Notes: generated by a model from the letters alone, not told the origin. Positions 45,230 to 57,093 are shown, counted from the first letter of the stretch. The stretch: 64,000 nucleotides of DNA from Megalonaias nervosa (GCA_016617855.1 JAECUM010001802.1:1-64000), one strand, 5' to 3'. Translations and numbers: made by a program.

Positions 45230-45545
45230 GAACAAAACTTTTTTAGTCTTGGACAGATGTCCATTCCGACTAAACATTTTATCACAAACGTGACACTTGA
45301 GCAGTTTCTCTCCATCATGTATGCTCCGATGCTCCTTTCAATGTCCATTATGATAATATTATCAAAACCTTCACATTTAAATTGCTTTTTCCAGTACGTG
45401 TCCTCATGTAGCTCTTGAAATCAGAGCTCACTCTAAATGATTTCTCACCAATGACACACTTGAACAGTTTCTCCCAGTAGGTATCCTCAAATGCTCCATT
45501 AAATGTTAATTTCGACGTAACATTTATTCTATGGTCATTCTGTAC
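45230..45545 (-). pseudogene. C2H2 zinc-finger gene remnant
   Basis: On the minus strand about 45240-45340 encodes HDGEKLLKCHVCDKMFSRNG, a C2H2 finger with its linker (GEK), and a second degenerate finger (GEKSFRVSSDFKSYMRTRTGK) lies at about 45390-45480. The second Cys/His positions are partly lost, and stops occur between fingers. Either a small isolated exon remnant or a decayed retrocopy. Confidence 0.6.
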
Positions 45546-46002
45546 CAAAGTTTTGTACCTAACAGAAATTAGTCATAACGTATCCAAGGTGATGGTCGTT
45601 TCGTACCCGAGGTGATTGTCATTTCGTACCCAAGGTGATGTCAATTCATATCCATTATTGTACACGGTCAAATATACCAGTCACATTTACCACTCCCACT
45701 CTCATTACTACTCTCTCATCTTTCGTCTAATAAAATGTTCCTACCTTAAAAATTGTGTGATTAAAGCTTATCCAGGCAAAATATTTTTAAACGCTGAAAA
45801 TTAATTATATTGTGGTCACCGAGTAATAGCATCTATGTATAAAAAAATTAATAAAAATTCACATTGCCAGTAAAAAGAAAAGGAAATCACTGGCTAGGTT
45901 TAAATAATGGAATAAGTCCTTTCCTTTTGTAATTGTTCAAATCGACAAACATTGCCATTCTTCTTGGTTTTATTCAGTAATGACTCACATGGCTGAAACA
46001 CT

Positions 46003-46603
46003 AGTTATTATGTACTTTTGAGAGAGTGACGTATGTAAGGTGAAGTTGTTTGCATTTAAAACATGCACAGCGGAGAGAATGTTGGCATACCTCTATGCTA
46101 CTTTGATGTAATGTGGCTGACATTTCTTTGGATATTGTACTTTTGGAAATTGTAAATGATCTTAGCACACTGCTAACTAAAATGACTGCTCCTTTGTGCT
46201 CCAAAAATCAGCTTGAATTTGTCTAAAGTTATCTATCCTTAGCACTTATTAAAATAGGGAAAATGAATTTTGCCAGACTAGACAATACCAGTTTCTGAAA
46301 GTGCAATGAATGAATTACCAAATATATAAAATGTAAAAAAAAAGTTATTGGCTCTTTTTTTTACAATTTACCTCTGAAGTTCAGGAAGTGAAAATGACCA
46401 AGTGGAGCTAGCACTTTTTTGAAAGGTGCACATCTGGAGTAAGGCCCAGCTGTATACTCTATAACCCATATTACACCCATCAATCATACACCAAATAAAG
46501 GGAATTAAAGGTTCTTTGAAAAATACCTAAGATATACAAGGTCTTTTTTAAATAGCCAGTATAACTAGTGAGGAAACCCAGGGAAATACTTTTTCTTTAA
46601 AAT
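46003..46603. repeat. 0.6-kb direct duplication, copy A
   Basis: From AGTTATTATGTACTTTTGAG to GGGAAATACTTTTTCTTTAA. It is closely matched at 47343-47943 in the same orientation, with scattered substitutions and short indels. Neither copy holds a gene; the 67-residue minus frame at 46001-46204 is present in both but has no domain. Confidence 0.9.
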
Positions 46604-47342
46604 TATAGAGTGCTACCTTAAAACAAATATAAACATTTATCCAATTATTTGTCTTATTTGCATATTATTATGTATGATGTTCTGAATAAAATGGTTCATT
46701 AACATTGATTTTATGCATGAAAATAAGCTAATTATGCTTATTTTGCTCTTGCTTACATAATTTGCTATCAAGCATGTTTGTGTGAGTAGTGACCTTAATT
46801 ATGGAGAAATTAGAAGTCTTAGAATATAGGAATAAAGTCAACTTAAATTTATAACTGTTGCATTAAGCAAAAGAAATATATATTGAAAATGTTTCGTTTC
46901 ATTTATTAGCAATAAAATTAAAAAATAAATGATGACAAAGCAAATTTGCTTTCTTCCATATTAAACAATAAGCTAATATTTTACCCTTTGACCTTTGTGA
47001 ACCTCACCTGTTCCATCCCTTTTCAAACTGTCAAATTTATTGTTGACATCTCAGGAACAATTATGGCTAGTTTCATGTTCCTGTCTTTCAGCACAACACT
47101 GGTTGCTATGTTGAAAAAAAATGCAATGCGCATTTTTAAAATAGGTCACTATTGATCATAAAGGGGGGGGGCTGTACCTGTTGGAGACTCTGGCACTAAC
47201 AAATACTGTTCTGAGGGGGGAAATACAGGAGAATTATTCAAAAGGACTGTTTTGATGCTTGCGACTTAAATATTTCAGCCATACAATCAAAATAAAATCA
47301 TGCAATAATAATACCTATGTGCTCTTTATGGGAGCGCTCACC

Positions 47343-47943
47343 AGTTATTATGTACTTTTGAGAGAGTGACGTATGTATGGTAAAGTTGTTTGCATTTAAA
47401 ACATGCACAGTGGAGAGAATGTTGGCATACCTCTGTGCTACTTTGATGTAATGTGGTTGACATTTCTTTGGATATTGTACTTTTGGAAATTGTAAATGAT
47501 CTTAGCACACTGCTAACTAAAATGACTGCTCCTTTGTGCTCCAAAAATAAGTCTGAATTTGTCTAAAGTACACTATCCTTAGCACCTATTAAAATAGGGA
47601 AAATAATTTTGCCAGACTAAACAATACCAGGTTCTGAAAGTGCAATGAATGAATTACCAAATATATAAAATGTAAAAAAAGTTATCAGCTCTTTTTTTTA
47701 CAAGTTACCTCTGAAGTTCAGGAAGTGAAAATGACCAAGTGGAGCTAGCACTTTCTTGAAAGGTGCACATCTGGAGTAAGGCCCAGCTGTATACTCTATA
47801 ACCCATATTACACCCATCAATCATACACCAAAATAAAGGGAATTAAAGGTTCTTTGACAAATACCTAAGATATACAAGATCTTTTTTAAAAAGCCAGTAT
47901 AACTAGTGAGGAAACCCAGGGAAATACTTTTTCTTTAAAATTT
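47343..47943. repeat. 0.6-kb direct duplication, copy B
   Basis: Partner of 46003-46603, separated from it by about 740 bases of unrelated AT-rich sequence. This could be a local duplication or two insertions of one dispersed repeat. Confidence 0.9.
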
Positions 47944-48990
47944 TAACCCCATGCAAAATACAAAACTAGAGCGACAACAAACTCAACTTTAGTTGGCTGC
48001 TTTTAATGGTGTTGACCTCTGGTACTTGAACTGTTGACCGTGGTATACAATCAGGACTGCCAAGCCATTTTTCTATAGACTGCCGGCCACATTACCCTAC
48101 TTGTGCAAAAGATTTGGACAATTTCACCAATCACAAAAAGCTAACAACCTTGTGACATAATTGAAATTCTCTATATTTTTAACTAAATTTAAATATTTGT
48201 ACATTTTCAGGCAGGATTTATTATTAAGACTTCTCTGAATCAGAAGACTGCTGGACAACAAAGACCTCTTGTAATTTATTTCAAAATAAAAACAAAAAAT
48301 AATCAAAGACGTGTGAATGTAAACTAAGCTTAAAAGCTTTTACTTGCAAGATATCCATGGATTTTAACATTATCAATCAACCTTTACAGGCTTCTCACTA
48401 AATCATCACATTACATGAAAGCAATTAAATACAAGGAAAACAATTTATTATAACAATAGTAGTAGGAAAATTTGATCTAAAGGTCTATTCATCAGTGTGA
48501 AATTAGCTGTGTTGGTTGCAGTTTGAAAGAATCATGATAATCATGATGGTGTTTTTAGTGGCAGTGATCAGCTCTGCACTCAACTGGGGTAAATAATGAA
48601 ATTCAAAGAAATTGCATATGAAATAATCCAACTCTGATGGCTATAAACGAATGCTGTGAATGACGTGCTATGTATGATGGTGTGTGTTGGTAGAAAAGAA
48701 TGGTGTGTGTTGGTATAAAAAAATGCTGAGTATGAGATGCTTGGTATGATCTCTATCTTAATATTGTATACTTGAAGTCTACATTCTTTTACAAGGTCAT
48801 GTATACTTCATGAAGTATTATCCCTTAATTATGTTCCTATTAATTATTATGATCTTATTTTCCATTTATATATAGCCTTTACTTCATTAACATGTAGATT
48901 CTGTATGGCATTGATCGCTTGTGTCATCTTCTTGTTACCAGTAATTTTGCTTGTCTCAGCCTATGTATCTGTCATTCCATCCATTCATCC

Positions 48991-49048
<58 letters not shown>

Positions 49049-49156
49049 CTTTGCAATTCATGTCTTGTGAATTTTTAAATTGAGTTTTCTTGCCATTTCT
49101 TAACATTCGCTTTTTTGCAGTTTTTTGTATTATGTCATGAGCTGCCTTGCATATGC
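47944..49156. other. No gene; (CA)n tract
   Basis: AT-rich non-coding sequence. A (CA)n tract covers about 48995-49047. A repeat-like doublet of GTGTGTTGGTA lies near 48683-48715. No coding sequence is supportable. Confidence 0.5.
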
Positions 49157-49169
49157 TTTTCCACATTTG

Positions 49170-49492
49170 ACTGTTCCGGTGGCCTAAGTGGTTAGAGTGT
49201 CCGCCTCAGATGCAGGAGGCTGTGGGTTCGAACCCCAGCCGAACCATACCAAAGACTTTTTAAAAAATGGTACAAGCGGCTGCCTTGCTTGTGCTCAGCA
49301 TTAAAAAGGTTAGTGTTAGGACTGGTCGGCCTAATGTCATGATAATGTGACTGGATGGGACATAATGCTACGTGTCTGGCATGACGCCACAGTGCTAGAC
49401 ATCACTATAAATTGCCACACTATAGTTATCATAGTGAAATGACTGAAAAACTAATACAGCTACATTAAGAATACAAATCACGTACACACACA
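49170..49492 (+). mobile_element. Complete tRNA-derived SINE with 13-bp target-site duplication
   Basis: The tRNA-like head has an A-box (GGTGGCCTAAGTGG) and B-box (GGTTCGAACCC). The body contains CATGATAATGTGACTGG and a tail GACTGAAAAACTAATACAGC then ACAAATCACGTACACACAC. TTTTCCACATTTG is repeated exactly at 49157-49169 and 49493-49505, directly flanking it, which is the signature of L1-style target-primed insertion and fixes the boundaries. This is a rather young copy. Confidence 0.9.
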
Positions 49493-49505
49493 TTTTCCAC
49501 ATTTG

Positions 49506-50208
49506 GTGTTTTTTTTGCACTTTTGCATTGTATTTGAATCTGGACATTTGTCTTCAACATTTGATTACATTCTTTTCTATCTAACAGTTCATTTTAATAC
49601 TGTAGTGAAGTTAAGACATACAGCAATCTGACAAACACAAAGAACCAACATAGAAACATTAATCAACAACTGAAAAGCTTACATTTAGGTATTTATTATT
49701 CTGATGAAATGAAAATTACATATATTATTACATTACAATGCTTCATCATTTAATTAATGTCATATTTTGTATCCATACATAAAAAACGTTTTGCTACAAA
49801 ATGCCAGACTTTTTTTCCATGTAAATGCAAATGTGTATTCGATTATACTCAGACATATTTTCCCTGCGAATTATCCATTATCCAAAGATAATCTCAGCAA
49901 AGTAATACCTAAAATGTAACAGCTTGAAATATGTATGAAATATCTATTTATATGATTTTGGTGTTATCTTTTTACTTCGATGTGTAGCTTTACATGTTCT
50001 CGGCACATTATCCAAAAAATAATTACTATCACAAGGGTAATACCTGAAATCAAATATGTAGCTGTTTGAAATATATCACAGTTTGAAATACGCAGGAAAT
50101 ATCATTTTATATGATCTTGGTGACTCTATTTGTACTTTAATGTGTGCATTAAATGACTACAGCTTTGGTTATAAAGTGACCATTGCTTAGGGTATGAAAA
50201 TACTTATG
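49506..50208. other. No gene; flank of copy 2
   Basis: AT-rich. A TATGATTTTGGTG / TATGATCTTGGTG stretch repeats at 49950 and 50112, along with GAAATATGTATGAAATAT-like sequence, showing a short degenerate local duplication. Copy 2 sequence begins abruptly near 50209. Confidence 0.5.
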
Positions 50209-50216
50209 GTCCGTAA

Positions 50217-51203
50217 ATGATGTTTGTAAAGGACACTTCTGATCACCCTGAATACAACCAGTATGAAATAGGACAACCAAGAAACTTTGCTAGAAAAGCC
50301 AACGTGGATGTGCAAAGTATGATTATTAATGTTGACCCAGATTTTAATTTAGGATTTAGATCACGTCGAGCAATGTTGCAGGGTGGAAGAAGAGCGTTTT
50401 CATGTTCAGTTCCACTGTCACATATCTTTGGATTTTGCAGAAATGTCAGAAAGGTCATTTTCGGAGCCAAGCACACAGTTGTACTTGTAAGAAAGGCTAC
50501 CGACAATGATGCAGTTTGGCGAGTTGTTGGTGATGCTGGTAAAATAATGCTGACAAAACTTTCATTGTGGATGCCAGTATTAACTCCAACAATATCTGAA
50601 GACGAACGTTTGTTATCTTTTATGGGTCAAGGTGGTAAATCAATGTTATCATGGTTAACAGTGACCACAGATAGTGTTCAAAGTACAATTAATGGTTTAT
50701 TCACATGGCAAATAGCTTCTCAACAAGGTGTATCTGCACCACGACATATATTTATTGCATTACAAGATGCTGCACGAGTAAACTCACAAACACGAAGTAT
50801 AATGATATTTGACAAACTTGGTGTTTCTGAGGTTTCACTGAGAATAAATGGACATCAAGAACCAGCTGAAGATATATTATTACATTTTGATCAAAATCAT
50901 GTAGCACGTGCATATCATTGCTTGATGACATTTATGGGGCGTGATCAGAATATTGATTCTGGTTTACAAATATCACAGTTAGATTTTACAACCTTATATC
51001 CAATTTATTACTTTTCGCTAGAACATTTAGATTTAACCAGACAATCTGTTGTAGATATACATTTTCGAGCTCGTGTTAACAGAGATGTTGGAGTTATTCC
51101 TAATTACAAAGCAATCGCTGTTATACTCGGCGATAAATCAATGTTACTTGAAGGTGTTGGTGGACGAATGAGAGTTGTTGATGCTCCAGTAGAAAACATG
51201 TAA
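50217..51203 (+). pseudogene. Major capsid protein, C-terminal 328 codons, 5' truncated
   Basis: Aligns codon for codon with the second frame of the copy 1 capsid gene (15366-16352), sharing HIFGFCRNVRKVIFG, RHIFIALQDAAR, LDFTTLYPIYYFSLEHLDL and the end VVDAPVENM. The N-terminal third is missing; the open frame happens to begin at an internal Met doublet two codons after the truncation. Without the N-terminal part of the first jelly roll it cannot be a normal capsid subunit. Confidence 0.8.
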
Positions 51204-51225
51204 TTAGATCGTTTATGATATTATA

Positions 51226-51788
51226 ATGTCATATAATCACGTTAGTGTTACCCTGACTCTTGGTCAGATTAAAAGGCTACAATCAACGTCAAAAGATAAC
51301 TGTGGAATAAAACTATCGCTAAAAAAAGAACAGATCGCAGGTGGTCAAAATAAATTATCTTTTACAGAACGTCAGCTCAGGCATTTCAGTGAAGCCAAAA
51401 AATCAAATAAAGGTATAAAACTTGATCTTTCTGCGGGTGCCATTAAAGACATCGCTAAGACGGGTGGTATATTTCCACTTCTTGCAGCTATACCAGCACT
51501 AATAGCCGCTGTAGCCCCAGCTGTTGCAAAAGCAGCTGCATTAGGCACTGTTGGAACTGCTGCTGGAATGGCATTAAAGAAAGCAACGGGTCAAGGAATC
51601 ATGCACGCAGAAAACTTAAAAAAAAGATCACGAGCAAACAACACGGAAGACGTCTAAAGGCACTAAACGTGCCACAGCCGGGCCGTCTAAGATTATCAGG
51701 CCCAGTATACGGTCGCGATCTAAGATTGCCAGGGACCCCATATTCATGGTACGGAAAGGGTCTAAGACTTCCCGGGACAGTTCATTGA
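51226..51788 (+). pseudogene. pX-like small basic capsid protein, frameshifted tail
   Basis: The frame 51226-51657 (143 residues) matches the copy 1 protein through the Ala-rich hydrophobic segment. After ATGQGI an indel near 51601 leads to a false tail. The true-looking tail lies in the next frame up to the TGA at 51786: a strongly basic stretch and three LRLPG-type repeats, of which copy 1 keeps two. Role as in copy 1: a DNA-condensing or membrane-active minor virion component, by analogy. Confidence 0.72.
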
Positions 51789-51796
51789 TTCTGCCC

Positions 51797-52207
51797 ATGT
51801 CCAATTTTGATTTATTTGATGCTGCTAAAAAATTAAAAATAAAAAACTTGAGAGGTGTTTTTATGCGTGATCAATTACCAAAACAACCAAACAATATTGA
51901 AACAGGTATTATTAATCTCGATAAAAACTCTTGTGGCACTCATTGGGTTGCATATGCAATTGATCCACGTGGAATAATTTATTTTGATTCATATGGGTTG
52001 GCGCCACCAAAAGAAGTTTTAAAATATGTTAGCAGCATGCAAAGTATTCCAATCTGGTATTCAACATTACCAACACAAAAATTAACTGATCCGCCAATAT
52101 GTGGTCGTGAAGTACTCGCTGTACTGGATGCTATTTCGTCATCAACAATGCCACCTCATAAAGTCGTGCATGAATATACTACGTTGTCACATTTAAACAG
52201 ACATTAG
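51797..52207 (+). CDS. Adenain-type viral maturation cysteine protease, intact
   Basis: 136 residues from the ATG at 51797; the open frame extends upstream to 51746, but only into the previous gene. Catalytic His lies in CGTHWVAYAI (His about residue 48), Asp in IIYFDSYG (about 62), Gln in LPTQKLTDPP (about 93) and Cys in PPICGREVL (about 101), in the H-D-Q-C order of adenovirus protease (family C5, ULP1-like fold). Adenain is usually about 200 residues, so this is a compact version. It cleaves virion precursor proteins during maturation. The copy 1 homologue has lost the Asp segment, so this copy defines the family member. Confidence 0.88.
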   Translation: MSNFDLFDAAKKLKIKNLRGVFMRDQLPKQPNNIETGIINLDKNSCGTHWVAYAIDPRGIIYFDSYGLAPPKEVLKYVSSMQSIPIWYSTLPTQKLTDPPICGREVLAVLDAISSSTMPPHKVVHEYTTLSHLNRH

Positions 52208-52215
52208 TAAATATA

Positions 52216-53286
52216 ATGGCAGATATTTACGGAAGACCTTCTCGCGGTAAAGCTCAGCAGCAAGGTGATTTATCTAAATATGCAACTCTTGACTAGCTCA
52301 GAAATGAAGTCGATGATTTATTAAACATTACAAGTGTGGATCAAAATGAAGTCGTTGTTTTTCAGGATAAACAAGGACGATTAAAAACAAGTAATATACA
52401 ACTACCAGATGTACTCATACGAATTCCTACCGCGGTTGTTAATAATATCGTTACTTTTACTTATCAAGGTAAAATACAAGATTCGGGTAAGTCAGTTAAC
52501 GATTATATTAAGAAAGCTGGTGATACATTCACGGGCTACATTATCATGAATCGAAATAAAATTATAGACCTTGGAAACCCAGCCGCAGATACGGACGTTG
52601 TAACAAACAAATACGTCGACGATCAAGAATCTAAGTACGTATTAGCCAATGGTGGTATAATGCGTGCATTTCTCAACATGAATAATAATGGTATTAATAA
52701 TCTCAGAACACCAGAATCTGATTTTTATGTTGCAACAAAAAAATACGTCGATGATAAGGAAATTCCAGTAACAACTTCGTTAGCAACAATCAATGATGGA
52801 ATGACCAAGCTCAAAACTGATTTTACTAATCAAATACAACTGTTTCTGAATTTTCGCAGAAACGTAAACAGAACCATTAATGAATTTTTTGGAAGTCCAC
52901 CAACTGTTGACATAAAACTCTCCGACGTTAACACGAAACTCAATGATATTGTCAGTGGAATCCCTAATATTGTTAGTAAAACTAATCTGATTAAAATTCC
53001 ACACGGACAAATTAAAAATATCGTGTACACAGTAGCATCAGGATCATCAACATGGACACCACAAAATAACAGTCTCGAACATACCGCAGAAGTAACTGGG
53101 CTATACATGCTGTCCATGTATGGTTTGGAAATTACTGCGGCCACTTCATCATCACCGAATGTACATCATAATCCTCTACTGGTGATGCTGAATAAGAACA
53201 CCAAAGAAACATTTACGTTGACATCAACGGAAATGCCCCCGAGACGTTACTGGTGGTGTCTGGAATTCGTAGCTGAAACTCCTTAA
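52216..53286 (+). pseudogene. Fibre-like protein with tail-fibre repeats, one in-frame stop
   Basis: ATG at 52216 after AGTAAATATA. A TAG at 52294-52296 interrupts after 26 codons; the rest (316 residues, 52336-53286 open) is intact. Shaft repeats IIMNRNKIIDLGNPAADTD with VVTNKYVDD, and LNMNNNGINNLRTPESDF with VATKKYVDD, are at about residues 107-180. The head begins GQIKNIVYTVASGSSTWTPQ and then differs strongly from copy 1 (its last roughly 60 residues). The TAG replaces a CAA Gln codon seen in copy 1. Probable receptor-binding fibre. Confidence 0.78.
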
Positions 53287-53324
53287 TTAATTACCTAATT
53301 AAATGACAACGTCATTAAATAATA

Positions 53325-53852
53325 ATGAATCAAACCCAAGCACCCCAGTCCCACATCGACGTTCAGCGTCACATATACAATCAAGTATGTAAATGTCAGA
53401 TTGAATTAAAAAATATCATCTACGATGATACAGTAAAAGTAAAAAAATATCGCAGACGTATGGTTGTCATTGATATAATTGTTTACTCAGTTTCTGCTAT
53501 TATTGCTGGAGCCGGATTATTATTATCAACAACAACAATGACAGCGCCTGCAGTTGTAACAATTGTCGTTTCAACTTCAACGACTATCGCAGGCGTTCTC
53601 AGTATTATCGCTAAGAAGATATATGCATGTACAAATGATAAATTACACGAGTATATGATGAAATTACACACAGTAACAACAGCTTATTCTAAATTATCGT
53701 CATATATTTCGTCGTACCTTAGCGATGGTAAAATATCTGATGAGGAGTTCGCAACGATAATGAAAACCTACGATGAAGTATTCCTTGACAATAACCAAAG
53801 CAAAAAAAATGGAGAATTAAATTCCCGATTTAAAATAATAACAACAATAATA
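53325..53852 (+). pseudogene. Two-helix membrane protein, now reading into the penton frame
   Basis: The open frame starts at 53325 and encodes a short polar N-terminus, a basic stretch (VKKYRRRM), then two hydrophobic segments (VVIDIIVYSVSAIIAGAGLL and APAVVTIVVSTSTTIAGVLS, about residues 46-98), and a helical polar tail (MMKLHTVTTAYSKLS). It continues in frame through the penton start at 53853, giving an apparent 492-residue fusion; in copy 1 the two are separate overlapping frames, so the fusion probably results from an indel that removed the stop. Function unknown. Confidence 0.65.
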
Positions 53853-55325
53853 ATGTCAACGTCCTTGACTGAGTCAAGAGAATTACTTCAACAGATCGTC
53901 ACTAATACAGCACCGTCAAAAACTACTATGATATCGTTAAGTTCGACCAATCCTGAGTTTAGCGTTAACTTTCCAACCGCAAAAGAGATAGCATTAGCGC
54001 AGTTACGAGTTTATTATAGCTGGCCAGATATTAGATCAAAACCATTCGGTGGACTACAACCGAATAATTCATTCGTATTTGCAAATAAGAATAAACCTGA
54101 TGGAACTCCTGATTGGCAAGTAGTTAATATTCCAACGGGCAGTTATCAAATAGAACAGATCAATGATGAGTTTCAACGCAGAATTAAATCTATTGCAGAA
54201 AAAGAATCAAAAATAGCAATTACTGCTTACGAACCAACATTATCAGCAGCGATTGAAATAAATTCTCCTGATTATTCTGTAGATATTTATCAAAGTTCGA
54301 TCAGATCCGTGTTAGGATGGCCAGATACTCCACTAGTTTATAAAGGCCCACCAGAACCACAACGATCTGATTTGACTACAGATGTTAAAAAATTTATAAA
54401 AATACCAGAATACCGAAAAACTTATCCATGGACAAGGAATCCGGTTCATGCTGGTTATGAACATTATACTCATTTTATAGATTTCATTCAAGATAAGAAA
54501 GATACAACATCAACAATTAACGTTGAAGAAATTAACTCAGAATCTAGTTCAATTAAATCTGAACATGAACGTGTACTTAATGATCTAAGAAATTTATTTT
54601 CTAGTATTAACAATTCCGATGACGATGATTTAAGAAATCAGATAATTGAAACACTACAACAATTGAATCAAGTTTCATCAGACTTAGAATATGCAAATAA
54701 GGCTATCGTTGACAGAGAGAAAACATTAAACGCACCGGTAGATAGATTTTTTAATGGTCATATAGTTAATGAAGACGGCCCAATTCAGCGTGCAAGTTTA
54801 TAAATGTTTATTTAAAACAGTATTTCTAAAATATTATAAAATTACAGAAGAACAGCTACCAACATTTATAATTCCGGGATTTAACTCTGAAGAGCTAAAG
54901 AAAACAGTTAATGATCTTATTGATGAACATTTTAAAAGAATATGTGATTCATGGATAAAATTAATCCCGCCACCAACCATTCTTAAATATAATAATGATC
55001 CACACGGTGGAGGCCGCCATATCTCACCTGTATTGTTAATATAACATCAACAATCGCAGTCAATCTAGTATGTGACGTAATTGATGGCAGCTATCAAGTA
55101 GATCTTGAAAAATCCACTCAAGCCCAGCAAGGATATATATTATATTCATTCAGTCCTCAAGCTCCACCTGGGTGGTTAATTGTATCTGAGCCAATTAATC
55201 CCGTTTATCTACGTGTACATAATCCGCTATTATCAAGGATACATTTCAAACTTACTGACCAGACAGGACACGTTCTGGATTTAAGAAATGAAGAATTAAA
55301 TATTAATCTGTATGTACGCTCATAG
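53853..55325 (+). pseudogene. Penton / minor capsid candidate, two frameshifts
   Basis: Homologue of 18891-20390. The frame starting with ATGTCAACGTCC at 53853 is open to 54803; an indel near 54775 moves it into the frame 54769-55044, and a single-base loss near 55025 into a third, ending INLYVRS at 55325. Shared landmarks are EIALAQLRVYYSWPDIRS, IPTGSYQIEQINDEF, GGGRHIS and KLTDQTGHVLDLR. The proximal jelly-roll-like domain lacks three codons (SIP) after NFPT present in copy 1. Confidence 0.75.
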
Positions 55326-56253
55326 AGCGTTATCGTAGAACGTCCGAGTAAATATTCTCTGATATAATCAGGGGGGAAAAAATAATCTGATTCTGAAATT
55401 TATTTTTTTTTTACTGATTTTTCATAATCTGATGGGTTAAATGGTACTCTGATTAATGAAATGGTTACAAATTCTTCAATCTGATGGGTTAAACAGTACT
55501 CAAAATTGTTAAAATCTGAATAAATAATCAAATTTCCTATAATAATATATGTTTGAGGCAATTGCACATATAATGAAGCGAGATAACTCTGCCGAGCAAA
55601 AACTCTCTCGGTAGAGTAAATTAAACGATTATCTCCCTTGTTACTACGTTGATTCATAAGATCACGGAAATAGTTATATTTTTCTTGCATTGTAACGGTA
55701 ATATTTCAGTAATTTAATTGTTCTCTGTAAGCAATTAGCTGTTAGTGAAGCAGCAATTTGTAACAGAGAGGGATATTTATGCACCTTTTGACTCTCATGA
55801 TCTCAGAAAGCCATTAAATCACGTCCGCTTGTAAGTGCGTTGAATTACAAATCAGAGTTATTTTTAGCTGTTTACCTGTATGCTATATACATGCATTTTA
55901 ATCTCGCATACTTATACAGAAAATGTAATATTTTATTCAGTATATTTTATGAAGTGTGTTTGGAAATTGAAATATACAGTTTACAATGATTGATTTTATT
56001 CACTATGCCTGCTTATAACTATGTAATTTATTAGATCTTTCAGGTAACAGGCTATATTGATCCGTATGTACACTTCAGCTTCCGGACTCACTATGTAGAA
56101 TTAAAATATTTCAGTTTCTGAAATAAATCCACACTACAGCGCTATAATAATTGTGATTTTATTCAGTATACTGCTCGTAGGTAAATTGCCTTCTTATTCA
56201 GTGTTGGGTTAAATATATAATAATTTTCAAACGTATATTTGTATGAATCGAAA

Positions 56254-56322
56254 AGTGGTGCAGTGTTATAGCGTTGGATTCTCGTACTCAAGGTCCGTGG
56301 TTCGATTCCCATGATCGACATA
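56254..56322 (+). other. tRNA-like sequence
   Basis: AGTGGTGCAGTGTTATAGCG (D-arm/A-box-like), TTGGATTCTCGTACTCAAG (anticodon-arm-like), GTCCGTGGTTCGATTCCCAT (T-arm with a perfect B-box). The T-stem pairs (CGTGG with CCATG, one G-U). The acceptor stem is poor, so it is more likely a tRNA-derived relic or polymerase III promoter than a functional tRNA. Copy 1 retains the T-arm half in the equivalent place. Confidence 0.5.
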
Positions 56323-56699
56323 TGTCAATGGAGGCGATTTTGATGCCATTTTCTAAGATAATTGGGGACCCGGAGAAATCCTCGAAATCCACAACAGACA
56401 AAATACTCTCCCACCATGTCAACACGTGGTGGGTGTACTTTTGCACTCCCCAGGGTTGATTATGGGGGGAGAGTTACAAAATCTGTTGGACGTAGATAAG
56501 GCCCCCGTTTATGTATGTGCCGTCCTTAATTAAGTTGATATGTTTGTGCTGTCCCTTAGAGATAAGTACCATAGTTAAGTTTATGTTTGTGCCGTCTGCA
56601 AAAAATATACTATGTGTTTGTGCCGTCATAATCATATTATGTGTTGTGCCGTCTTAGAGATAAGTTTATGTGTTGTGTTTGTGTCGTTAATAAAAATTA

Positions 56700-56966
56700 C
56701 GGATCACCCTCTGAACTTTCTAGAATGTCGTTTGGCAACTTAGGGGTTCACATGGGGGTTGTGTCTGTACAAATTACCCTCTGAACTTTCTAGAATGTCG
56801 TTTGGCAATCTAGGGGTTCACATGGGGTTGTGTTTCGTCTAATTTCGAATATCCTCTGAGCCTGCTAGGATGTCGTTTAGCAACCTAGGGATTCATATGG
56901 GGATATTTCGATTGCCCCTGAGCTTGCTAGAATGCTGTTTGGCAATCTAGGAGCTCATACGGGGTT
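56700..56966. repeat. Four degenerate tandem units of about 70 bp
   Basis: Each contains a CTCTGAACTTTCTAGAATGT-like stretch followed by CGTTTGGCAACTTAGGGGTT and CACATGGGG; starts lie near 56703, 56776, 56848 and 56915. Absent from copy 1. Confidence 0.85.
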
Positions 56967-57093
56967 GTGTTGTGATTATATGTTTTGTAAATATTTTTTT
57001 CTTCAGATTTCAGAAACATTGTTATTATGATTCAGAAACATTTTATATTATTATTATTATTATTATTTATTTTAAACAAATATTTATTATATA

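Larger units (their letters stand above)
55326..57093. repeat. Non-coding module junction of copy 2, repeat-rich
   Basis: Begins like copy 1 (GGGAAAAAATAATCTGATTCTGAAAT) and then diverges. Contains AATCTGATGGGTTAAA repeats (55426, 55481), a hairpin ACTCTGCCGAG / CTCGGTAGAGT near 55588-55616 close to a CAAGGGAGATAA-type motif (55632-55643, inverse) that I associate from memory with molluscan repeats, a second hairpin CCCACCATGT / ACGTGGTGGG near 56411-56434, GTTTGTGCCGTC repeats near 56545-56690, and the array at 56700-56966. No gene is supportable; the minus frame 55400-55690 has no domain. Confidence 0.65.

Noticed and set aside
55400..55690. Minus-strand 96-residue frame in the copy 2 junction
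   Set aside because: No counterpart in copy 1, no domain, and it overlaps a hairpin and repeat motif.
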